Source of the DNA: Zea mays
Lineage: Eukaryota > Streptophyta > Magnoliopsida > Poales > Poaceae
Direction: 5' to 3'
NCBI RefSeq assembly: GCF_902167145.1
Contig: NC_050101.1
Coordinates: 136,864,990-136,928,989, forward strand
Length of the DNA stretch: 64,000 nt
Shown in pieces: positions 45,899 to 55,226 of the stretch (its first letter is position 1; each line of letters starts with the position of its first letter). The notes beneath the pieces were generated by a model that worked only from the letters and a program-made list of their open reading frames with translations, had not been told where the DNA came from and made no database searches. The translations under genes and the position numbers were made by a program.

Positions 45899-48110
45899 AT
45901 GGCCGGCGCCGAGGGCGAGAGGTGGGTGGGGCTAGCAACGGACTTCTCGGAGGGGAGCCGGGCGGCGCTGCGGTGGGCGGCGGCCAACCTGCTGCGAGCC
46001 GGCGACCACCTGCTGCTGCTGCACGTCATCAAGGAGCCCGACTACGAGCAGAGCGAGGCCATCCTCTGGGAATCCACCGGCTCCCGTACGCACCCTTTCT
46101 CCAGTCTCCATCTCCTCCTACTCTTTGCTTGGTGCTTGCAATTGCGATTCCTCCTAGGTTGCTACTGCTACTGCCTAGTCTCGCTAACCAATTGGTCCTA
46201 ACCGCACAAACACTAGCGCTACTGCGCTAGCACGACTTCCCCCTCTATCTTTCTCTTCGTAACGCCTGCAAGATTTGGCGGCATGTCAAGTAACCTTACC
46301 GCGCGATACTAGGCGATTTCGTCGCTTCGCTGGTTGCTCGTTGTGCTTAAGCCTTAAGGTCGTTAAGCGGGTGTGCTAGCCTAATCTGAATCTCTTTCGG
46401 TGTAATCTGGATTTGGGATTCGGAGTAATAGTCGTTGATCTGATGTGTGTTGTCTGGCATTCTCGCCGTTGTATCTTTGCTATTCGAGTCTGGATTAATT
46501 TATTTCCTTCAATCGGTTTACCATGCTTTCCTAAAGCTGGATCACGACCTACCTTAACCTAAAGAGTTAGGATTGAGATAGAATGATGCGGGGGAAATTG
46601 GTGTGGGGTGTGTGTTGGCGTCTTTTCAGGCTAAATACTAATGATCCCTAGATTCAGCTCACTGGGGTCGAGACCCTCGGACCTCTATGTGTGAGATGTC
46701 TGACGGTCTGCGATAGGTCGTCGAATCATCTGTGGTAGGGCATTGGACTGTCCGTGGTAAAGCGGCGGACCGTTCGCGACAGCACAGAGAGCTCTCGGGT
46801 GAATCTAGATCTCGCCTCTCGTTGGGACCCTGTCAGGAAGAAGAGATCATAGGGTTACTTTAGAATCTATATGACGTAGAGCCAAAAGAGAGGTGAAGAT
46901 AGGAGTTAGGGAGCTACAAAATTTAGTGTCCAACAGTGTGCCTGCAACGGATCATGCCTTGAATTAAATCTGTGTAAAATTCGTCATCATTTTACTCGAT
47001 TTTTCACTGGCCGGCCGACCACCAGTGGATGCTATTGCTAGTTCAGTGTCATTTCCTAAGAAAGACTTGGTAACTACCACTACCATATGCTGCCTTTGTG
47101 AAGTCACATTGACAATGAGCCTTCTTTGTTCAGCTCAGGAGTCAGAACTGTTTTCCATTTTATTTAGAAAGATGCCACTGCTCAGCTGATTTTTTTTTTG
47201 TTGCCTGCTAGGCAATAAATCTGATGCTAGTAACCATTGCAATTACTCATGAGCCGTTCACTTTCATCTTCTTTGAGTATTAAACTGGCTGGCCTGTGAC
47301 ATCACAATTTCGTTAGAGATGATGATGCTAGAGTAAGGAACAGGACCTTGCATTCGCACGCAGATGTTATATATCTTACGGATACATAAAGTGAAATTCA
47401 GATTTTTTTCTATTTTCCCGCCTCAATGTTCAGTAATCACCTCCAGCAATCTATATGGTGCAGCTTAGTATCTATAGTTTGTATATTTCATAGCATCGAT
47501 GTAGATGTTACTTTCATCCTAACATGATTTATCATCATAATTATCATTATGTGACAGCCTGAATGCTCAATACCCTCTTTGTATTTTTTTTGTTAAATAT
47601 AACAGCGTTGATTCCCCTCTCGGAATTCTCTGACCCTATCATTGCGAAGAAATATGGAGCAAAGCCGGACATAGAAACCTTGGACATCCTGAACACTACA
47701 GCTACCCAGAAGGATGTGAGCACACCAAGCCTTTGATTGTGTGGTCTGCTATTTCCTTCTCAGTGATGCTTTATCGAGGTTTTGAGTTTCTTTTGCTAAA
47801 CAGATCGTGGTGGTTGTGAAAGTCCTGTGGGGTGATCCGCGTGAGAAGCTCTGTCAAGTTATCCATGATACCCCGCTGAGCTGCTTGGTTATAGGAAGCA
47901 GGGGCCTTGGCAAGCTCAAGAGGTTGTACCAAGCTGCTTGCAAGCTGTTCTTGTGAATTGTGGGCAGTTGAACATACTATTTCACTAATAGCAGTGCTGA
48001 TTCTTCTGATATCTTCTTGCAGGGTGCTCTTGGGAAGTGTCAGCGACTATGTTGTGAACAATGCAACCTGCCCTGTCACCGTCGTCAAGTCAACAAGCAC
48101 CGAAGGTTGA
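45899..48110 (+). CDS. Universal stress protein (UspA) family, 167 aa, four exons
   Basis: Exons 45899-46085, 47606-47715, 47804-47922 and 48023-48110 join to 504 nt including TGA; all introns are GT..AG (1520, 88 and 100 bp). The ATG at 45899 is in GGAGATGGCC and opens a frame starting MAGAEGERWVGLATDFSEGS, the typical first beta strand of plant USPs. Near the C-terminus GSRGLGKLKRVLLGS gives the ATP-binding pattern G-2x-G-9x-G(S/T), so it belongs to the nucleotide-binding class; SDYVVNNATCPVTVV is the closing strand. Such small soluble proteins work in stress responses of plants, often as dimers. The GC-rich first exon is usual in grasses. The gene is complete, with an AATAAA at 48144. It converges on the Pol IV/V subunit gene. 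The exact USP subgroup is not determined. Confidence 0.93.
46630..46930. repeat. Probable transposon-derived segment in USP intron 1
   Basis: About 300 bases with repeated GGACTGTCCGTGG and GGACCGTTCGCG-like words, unlike the rest of the intron and similar in style to LTR palindromes elsewhere in the window. No clear ends were found. The rest of the 1.5-kb intron shows nothing notable. Confidence 0.35.
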
Positions 48111-48688
48111 TCTTATCGCCGAGATGCCTGGATGTGATGTTGTAATAAAGATGGTTGGCCTGATGAAGAACATGCACTAGTTTCTAGCTATTTGAAACAT
48201 GTTGAACGAGGCAATTCTAATGTAATAATAATAGACAAAGTGCCTTATGAAGGACATGGTTGACATGCCTTTGTTGCTGTATGAGTGATGTTTATAGTTT
48301 TGAGGGTTTGAAGATGTGGATCATTTGCCTATTATTCTTCCGCTGTGCTGTATGAGCGATGTTTATCAATATGCAATGCAAATAAAGAAACACTACAGAT
48401 GCAAATTCAACCACTCACCAGATCAGGGAACACCATGTAACGTTAACTTCCAAGCAAGCATAGAAAAGGTACATCCATGACAACGCTTGTTCATCATACA
48501 GGTACACTGATACGTTCAAACCAGAGCTAAATATCACTGGCAACAGCATCTAGAAAACCTACCATGTCTCAGGTTCTACAAGACCAAACCACTGGTAGCA
48601 AAGTTTAATTCTACACATCAGATCCAACCATCCATCCACCATCTAACGAGCAATGTACATTAGAACCTGTTTGACCTGTGGAAGCAGT
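48111..48688. other. Shared 3' region between two convergent genes
   Basis: The USP stop and the stop of the minus-strand gene are 578 bp apart. AATAAA at 48144-48149 is a likely poly(A) signal for USP. No further ORF. Overlapping 3' UTRs are possible. Confidence 0.6.
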
Positions 48689-49216
48689 TCACAGCGGCCC
48701 AAGGAAGTCACCAGCGATCGTAGCAAGGAGCTGGAATTGGCGGTCAGCCTCCATCCAGCGGAACCCTAGGACCTTGAAGCGCACGGCGGTGTCCTTCTCC
48801 AGCTTCGAGTGGTCGTTCATGAACATCGCATTCTCCCCACCTATGTACTTGTAATTACTCATCGACTTCTCAGCCAGGAAGATGCTCTCCACGGGTCCGG
48901 ATTTGAGGAACACGCCATGCTTGAGGATCCTGTCCACGTGCCCAACCATGACCTCTCCCTTCATAGGCTTCTGTGTAATGCAAGTAAATGAAACTGGGAA
49001 CAGAACATCTCCAGTTAGCTCACGCACTTTCCCTTCAGATATTGCCTTCAGCTGATTAACAGCAATGTAGTAGCCATGCTCTTTCGAAGCCCTCCTGTTT
49101 GTGACATCCTCCAGAAGACGCACAATGATAGCCTTGCGGAGCAGGAGGCCCTTGCGGTCCAGCTGGCTAGGTGAGATCAACACATTCCATGACATCTCTG
49201 CCTCAAGAAAAACCAT
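48689..49216 (-). CDS. NRPD7/NRPE7-like: RNA polymerase IV/V subunit 7 (RPB7-like), 175 aa, intronless CDS
   Basis: The protein is an RPB7 family subunit: an N-terminal RNP-like half (about residues 1-80, with SWNVLISPSQLDRKGLLL and GYYIAVNQLK) and a C-terminal OB/S1-type half (about 81-165, with GEVMVGHVDRILKHGVFL and MFMNDHSKLEKDTAVRFKV). The ending AGDFLGPL and the overall wording are those of the plant Pol IV/Pol V paralogues, not of Pol II NRPB7. With subunit 4 it would form the stalk of Pol IV or V, which act in small-RNA-directed DNA methylation in the nucleus. I chose the ATG at 49216 (GCCATGG, protein MVFLEAEMSWN); an ATG nine codons upstream (49243) lies across a splice acceptor at 49227-49228 and is probably intronic. 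Length is normal and no damage is seen. NRPD7 versus NRPE7 cannot be told by eye. Confidence 0.9.
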   Translation of the reverse strand: MVFLEAEMSWNVLISPSQLDRKGLLLRKAIIVRLLEDVTNRRASKEHGYYIAVNQLKAISEGKVRELTGDVLFPVSFTCITQKPMKGEVMVGHVDRILKHGVFLKSGPVESIFLAEKSMSNYKYIGGENAMFMNDHSKLEKDTAVRFKVLGFRWMEADRQFQLLATIAGDFLGPL

Positions 49217-49226
49217 GGCTGAATAC

Positions 49227-50764
49227 CTGCTAAAAAGATACAAGATATCTACCTTTTAGGAGATTGGTAAAATTAAGCTGGAACAAAACGACATGCTTAT
49301 TTAGATCATTTCAGGTAAAATTGGGGTAAACCATTCTTTCATAGAAGACGTACAATTGCGAATGAAGTATTGTCATGCAGTAAACTTGAATAATATAAAA
49401 CAAAACTATGTTGGGAGGCGACATTAACTAAAATTTGAATGTCAAGACATAATTATGTAGCATGACTTCCGTTATGATTATAGGAAATATCAAAAGGTTG
49501 GAGGATGTTTGCACAGTCGCACATTTACTGTTGGTTGAGGACTCATCCCCTTCATCATCACAAGAATTTAGTGGCAGATGTAGCCATGTAGGGAAAGGAT
49601 AGCTTTTAATATGATACAGTTTTCTTTTCTAGGCATATATAGAGGACTTCTCTTACTAAAAGCTTACAGAAACTACTGGAATCAAAACAATGCTGGAACC
49701 TAGGCTTATAGTCTGATACAGCTCTCCTCTCTAGATTTATGTAGAGGACCCCTCTTATTAACAACTTACAGATTACAGAAGCTACTAGAATCAAAACAAC
49801 GCTGGAACCTAGCCATTATATAATCTAACATCAATTATCTACTAACAATTGTTGTTTCCCCACAGCCCACCCTATACTGTGTCCCAGAGAAGTTCTCATG
49901 AAAAATTAGTCAAAATAAAGTTCTTTCGAGTGGGGTTATAAGAAGGTATGGTTCATATGTTACACTTTCCTCATTTCAAACAGATTTCACAGAACTGTAT
50001 AGGCTATTCCCTGCGGACTTCCTATGCGACCTCCTATTTCAAACTATACTCTGTAAAACAGTAGTGCAAATCAGTGTTTTGCACGACCATATGCATGGTC
50101 TGCGGAGAGCAAACAGTGTTTTGCACGACCATATGCATGGTCTGCGGAGAGGATGAACCCACTGCAAAACTATGTGGTGGCAGCAAGGAGTACGGATATG
50201 AACCCACTGCAGTTCTGAGGACATAACACCTAAAGGCCCCATCCACCAGCTCTGGGGACGTGCCCACTGCAGCAATAACTGGAGTACAAACAATTGTATT
50301 CTATTAGTGTAGTATAGTTGATCTATCCCAGCATAATACCGGAGAGGATGAGAAGTAATGGAACAACCGAACAAATTAATACGGAAAAAAAACATGGGTA
50401 CGATATCATTTCTAGTTTCCAATTGTAGTTGCACGAGAAGAATGCTAGACCTGATTTCTTTATTTACGGATTTTTCCTTTTCACTGCAACCAAACCCAAA
50501 GTAAAAAATCAGACAGACCAACAAAGACCCTCGTGCTAGTCTCTCTCGATTACTAACTGACTCTGCCTATATGACGCCAACCCAACAACAGATCATTAAG
50601 TGCGCAGAGCAGGGGCGAACACAGTAAAGGAACATGGGTGTACCTTTTTCTTTTGCCAAAATGTTCGTAGTAGGCATCAAATAGCCAATAGCCAAATAGT
50701 TAGGGTTTGGGTGTTTGGCGCTGGGACTCGCAAAGCAGGAAGGGAAGAGAAGGCATGGGAGTAC
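49227..50764 (-). other. Inferred 5' UTR intron of the RPB7-like gene
   Basis: The acceptor TTTTTAGCAG ends at 49227, ten bases before the start codon. A donor (CACCAG then GTACTC) lies at 50764 beside a GC-rich stretch that looks like a leader exon with (CCG)n runs at about 50765-50870. The intron would be 1,538 bp. It holds a tandem duplication of about 118 bp at 49610-49800 and a 42-bp duplication at 50072-50155. The 151-codon frame at 50567-51022 crosses the donor and is not taken as coding. Confidence 0.55.
50072..50155 (-). repeat. 42-bp tandem duplication with an internal palindrome
   Basis: Two perfect units starting at 50072 and 50114. Each holds ACCATATGCATGGT, an almost perfect palindrome. 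It lies in the inferred 5' UTR intron. Confidence 0.85.
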
Positions 50765-50870
50765 CTGGTGAGTGCTTGCCGACGAAAATGCCGACGAAGG
50801 CCTCGGCGCCTGGCGTAGCCGCGTAGGGCGGCGGCGGCGGCGGTCAAACCAGAGATGGAGACGTGCTGTG

Positions 50871-51165
50871 GGTTCGCTATCCACCTTGTGGAAGTGCCGC
50901 GTCGCGTGGGGTGCTTGGGTGCCTGACGAGCGGGCCAGGGGCGGGGTCCAGCTGAAGGTGAAAGAGAAGGCCCAGCAGCGAAGCGGTTCGGGCCAGCAAA
51001 TGGGGACTTGGGAAGAAGCCATTTGGGTCGGGCCGGACTGGAAGGAGAAGCAAGGGCCCGCGGAAAAGGGGGAAAAACAGTACGGGCTACATTCGTCCCG
51101 GTGAACAGGGAAGCTGGAAAAGGCTTTTCCTTTTGTTTAAAGAGAGGTGCAACCGAACTTATTAA
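50871..51165 (-). promoter_or_regulatory. Presumed proximal promoter of the RPB7-like gene
   Basis: GC-rich, no ORF of note, no clear TATA box on the minus strand. It is bounded upstream by a Helitron that starts at 51166, so only about 0.3 kb of ancestral promoter lies next to the inferred first exon. Confidence 0.4.
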
Positions 51166-52980
51166 TCTCTACTAACTATTAAGACACTACTGTAGACTGT
51201 CCCCGCCTCCCTACGCCCGCCCACCCGCGCGCCCGCCACGATCCGTCCGCCTGCATGCCGCGATCCGCGCCCGCCACGATCCGCCCGCCTGCATGCCGCG
51301 ATCCGCCCGCCCGCGTGATCCCCGCCGCGAACGCCGCAATCCCCGCCCGCCCGCTGCTATCCCCGCCCGCCCGCCATATTCAAAGGGCCCCAACGCCCAC
51401 CTCACGCGAACGACTTCACCCGCCGTGGGGACGCCACCGCCGCCATGGCCGCCCACTCCGACACTGTGGCCACGCTGGCAGCCGACGACGCCGCGGACGT
51501 CGACGCCACCGACACCGACGGCGACGTGTCGGAGCCCGACCTGAATGGCCCGCGCATCCACCCCGTCCTATCGCTGTCGCTGCTGAACCAGCTTTCGTCG
51601 CTGCTGCCGTGCGCCTGGTGGTTCCTAAAACTGAACGAGGGATGCCTCAGCACGTGCGGGCCGGCCTCGTTCTCGTTCGTGTCGCCCTCGTCGTCCGCTT
51701 CGGCCGCGTCGGAGGTTTCGAACCGGAGGACGAAGACAGCGGCGGTCGCGTCCGGGCAGAAGAGCCAGCCGTGGAGGTCCCATGTGACCCGGACACGGCG
51801 GCCGATCGGGAGGTCCAGCCTCTCGCTGCCGTGGAACTTCCACCGGAGCCCGAGCTTGCCGCGCTCCTGGATGTCAGCTCCAGAGCCGGGGATGCGGACA
51901 AGGTGTATGAGTATATGCATAAGCTGAGATGGAGTATTTCCTTTTTTCCTGGCTAATTGGCTAAAACACTGAGCACAATTTTTCAGGGGGTGCAGTGGGA
52001 AAAAGTTACAGAAGAAATCAGCAAAAGTGGAGGAAAACGGTGACAACTTTCAAAGCTCTGTAAATAGTCTATAGCCTGCCTAACTGAAGGTGAAACAAAG
52101 CCTATCCTCTAGCTACCATGTTGTACAAAAGAAGCAGATGCGGCAAATATTTGCATAACCATCACTCGCTCCTCCCTGAAATACCATCAGAAATGGACCC
52201 AGCTGCTGCTCTGGATTAGTCATGAACGGAGAACGAGCAATCACCCGCTTTCCTTGAAGACGTCCCGCTGTTTTCAGTATGGCTTCTTCCATCTTAACAG
52301 GAGGAGCAGGAACGTTATCGGCAGCTGCACCGTCTGCAATCATTGGTTTGGAACGGTGGGAAGATGGTGCATTCTGCCATATTTTACACTAACTACTAAT
52401 GGTGATCTGATGTGTGCTTTAAGTATGTAAACATGATTGGGTGCTCGATGAGCCTATGTACATCAGAGGAATTAAGCCGAGGAATTGAGCCACATATTTG
52501 AGGCATCCTTGTGCACCTAGAAATCGCTTCATGTTTTGCCCATCCTTCAGATAAAACGGGATGGATACTTCCTACGACATGCTTGACAAGTGCCAGATCA
52601 GCGCCATCCGAGTAGTAGTCCGCACATGCCAAATTTGAAGGTTTTTCCTCAGTTATATAATGTTCGTTCCTATATAATCATTGTGCACTAACATTTTATT
52701 GAGTATTCTGTATGTTGTTGCAACACACATATATCTAATATATATATAAAGTCTACATGATGCAATTGACATAACATTATTAAAATCATATATAGAAGTT
52801 TGTATGGTGCTGATTGTTGCAATGTAGTGGTGAAATAGGTAGATTAAAATAACAAAGTTTATGTATAGTAGGATCACAAGTGGATTATGAAACCTTTTCT
52901 TATAAAAGTATAACACACATTTGTACATAGGTTGTCGTGATTTTATATGTTGCCGTTGCAACGCACGGACACTCTTCTAG
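51166..52980 (+). mobile_element. Non-autonomous Helitron, 1,815 bp
   Basis: Starts TCTCTACTAACT after host A (51165) and ends CTAG at 52977-52980 before host T (52981). A hairpin-forming CCGTTGCAACGCACGG stands eight bases before CTAG, the same 3' motif as in the other Helitron. There is no Rep/helicase. The interior has a GC-rich tandem repeat (CGCCCGCC, CATGCCGCGATCCGC, 51205-51380) and at least one captured gene fragment. Minus-strand frames at 52113-52343 and 52396-52632 may be further captured pieces, not recognised. Confidence 0.85.
51645..51896 (-). pseudogene. Captured fragment resembling a plant DUF868 protein
   Basis: The minus-strand frame includes LGLRWKFHGSERLDLP and VRVTWDLHGWLFCPD followed by AVFVLRFE. 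This matches the pattern I associate with DUF868 (a plant family of unknown function): a K/R-W-K-F-x-G-x-E-R strand, then V-x-V-x-W-D-x-x-x-W-L-F, then an AVFxFRFE strand. It is antisense to the Helitron. Start and end of the parent gene are absent. Confidence 0.55.
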
Positions 52981-52992
52981 TACAAGACATAA

Positions 52993-53309
52993 GGTTGTGT
53001 TTGGTTGGCTTTTGGCTTTGGCTTTTACCCCCTAAAAGTCAAAAGTCAAACCAAAGGGCTGAATCTAAAAAGCAGCTTTTTCTAAAAGCCGACTTTCTTG
53101 TAGTGCAAAACTGAAAGCACCTCTGGACCTGCTTTTAGCAGCTTTTAGGTGGAACTGTGAAAATATATATGGAAGAATTTTTAGCGACTTTTAGTGATTT
53201 CCACCAAACGATTTTTAGCTTTTTAACAGTTCACAGCACACAGCAGCTTTTTTCACAGCTCACAGTCCATAGCAGCTTTTTCACAGCCACAACCCAACCA
53301 AATAGACCC
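52993..53309 (+). mobile_element. MITE, about 317 bp, TAA-flanked
   Basis: Ends GGTTGTGTTTGGTTGGCT and AACCCAACCAAATAGACCC, imperfect inverted repeats, flanked by TAA at 52990-52992 and 53310-53312. Interior rich in AGCAGCTTTT and its complement. Ten bases after the Helitron end. Confidence 0.7.
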
Positions 53310-53312
53310 TAA

Positions 53313-53666
53313 GAGCAACTCCAATAGTTCTCTAAAAGACTTCCTAAATCAATAATTTAGGTAGTTAACATAAAAACTATTCTCCAACAGTTCTCTAAAT
53401 GAACTTTCTAAATTTAACAACTTGTCATCTAACCTCATTTTCTCTCTACATTTGGCAACCATTTAACAACTCCCTAAACAAAAATATTGACTGCATTATA
53501 TAGTTTTTGTGACTTATTTTTTATGTGGATAGATACAAAACAAAATTACAACATATATTTAGAGAACTATTGGAGAACTCACATTTTTTTACTCTAAAAG
53601 CCATTTAGCAAATTCTTAAATCTATGATTTAGAGAGCTAAAATTTAGCTTACTATTGGAGTTGCTC
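53313..53666 (+). mobile_element. MITE, 354 bp, TAA-flanked
   Basis: Ends GAGCAACTCCAATAG and CTATTGGAGTTGCTC are perfect inverted repeats, flanked by TAA at 53310-53312 and 53667-53669. It shares the left TAA with the preceding MITE, so one probably inserted at the other's target duplication. Confidence 0.85.
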
Positions 53667-53669
53667 TAA

Positions 53670-54214
53670 GTATGGTGGAAGAATCGTCTTAAAAATATTA
53701 GTTTTTTAAAATAACCCTTACATCTCTCTTTGGATATTTTTAAAAATACTCTCCCACCTTCACCCATGTATCTTGGTTGCACCAATTAGTTCGGTTGCGC
53801 ATTATATGTTCTCTTATTTAAAAGGGTTCCTTCAAACTATGTTTCGATTTTATTTGGTCACGCAGTCAATGCAGAAACCCAAATCATGCCTAAACACTCC
53901 ATCATGCAGAAAATTTTACATGAGATGCACCATTTATTACTGGAGAAAAATAGGCTATTCGAGTAGGAGATCCGATTCAACTCTTACTTAATTTTCAAAA
54001 AGATAGTTTTTAAAAAAACGAATCGTTAGCATGACTTGACATTTGTCAATACATGATAATGTTAACACCAAGTCACCCAAGAGCAAGTACTTCATTTCTA
54101 TGCACTAGAGAAACACACGTAAGGGACTGAGAGTCAGCACACGAGTAGTTAAAGAGGTTCGGAGTGTAGTATGTGTAGTACCTATTGGTTATTGGTTACT
54201 TGCTTTTGATTGCG
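53670..54214. other. Spacer without recognised features
   Basis: AT-rich, with no ORF above 72 codons and no family motif. Confidence 0.4.
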
Positions 54215-54640
54215 CATGGTAATAAAAATAAGGCAACACAAGTTAGAAGACTATGATCTTTTCCCCTTGATTACCTCTTCTTCAAAGGGTAACTCAAGAG
54301 AGAAGGTATGAAGATGGAATGTAGATGAAGCAAAAGTATATAGAAGTGTAATGAAGAATGAAGCATGTTACTCATCTCAAATGGCTTATCATTTTTCATT
54401 CCATCTTTCTCCATAAGATATAAATTTACAAGTGTACATTCGACTTTACACGTGAGAGAGCTCAAAGATACTTCGAAAGCTAAGAGAGACGGAACTTAAG
54501 GCCCTCCAAAAGGATGAATTTATGCATGACAATGTTCACCTATTTATAGGGGAGAGGTACAGCTTCGTACGAAATTACAAGCATTCCCACAAAGTTTACA
54601 ATTATGATTTACAAATATTATAGGGACATTGCTAGCGGGC
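54215..54640 (-). mobile_element. Tat-type LTR fragment related to 42173-42878
   Basis: Aligns block by block with about 42195-42615 in the same orientation: CTTCTTCAAAG, CTTAAGGCCCTC(C/A)AAAAGG, GAATTTATG, CTATTTATAGGG, CCCACAAAGTTTACA and ATGATTTACAAAT occur in both. The TATA box is on the minus strand near 54540. Both ends are missing. Confidence 0.7.
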
Positions 54641-54715
54641 ACACTAGAGGAGTGCTCACTTAGGCTGAGAAGGAACTAGGAGAGCTCGAAGCTGTAATCA
54701 ACGCCTGAAGTGACT

Positions 54716-54930
54716 ATTGTGCAATGATTGGGTCCCGTTGTATGACATCGGTGTTGGAAAAGGCGGGCTGTAAACACATCAAGACAATAGGAAAACCCAA
54801 CTTTGACACGACTGTGGAAGATATAAAGATGCCTTCGAAGGATGCACTAAATGCTGCAAAAAGATTCTTCTTCGAGGTCTGGAACAAGGGGATCGGCAAC
54901 TGGCTGCTTCAGAGCACGAGGCTTATACAA
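54716..54930 (+). pseudogene. Fragment of a retroelement-type ORF next to the Tat LTR
   Basis: An open stretch reads MIGSRCMTSVLEKAGCKHIK and continues to ALNAAKRFFFEVWNKG. It looks like part of a repeated element protein. Its strand is opposite to the adjoining Tat LTR. Some Tat elements (for example Grande) carry an antisense ORF near the 3' LTR, and this could be one; identity is not certain. Confidence 0.35.
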
Positions 54931-55226
54931 AGAAGCTTTGTCTTTAAGACTGCATTCTCGAAGCTTTTATTATGGCTTTTCCTTGATAACCACTTTGTTT
55001 TTCTATCTGTAGAGCATAGAATCCAATAAGAAAACAAAGAAGTGAGAAAAAGGCGAAGTTCAGCTGATAATACAACTTGCCTGAATTATCGACTTTTAGG
55101 CCAAAGGAACTTTTGTTTGTGAATAAACATTTATGCAACCAAACTAATGCTATTGTATTATAACACTTTACTTTCCGTCGCCTTTTCTTTTAATTATAAA
55201 TGCTTTGTTGCACGTGAAACCAAAAC

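Noticed and set aside
50567..51022. 151-codon minus-strand ORF upstream of the RPB7-like gene
   Set aside because: It crosses a likely splice donor and holds no recognisable domain; it is better explained as leader exon plus intron.
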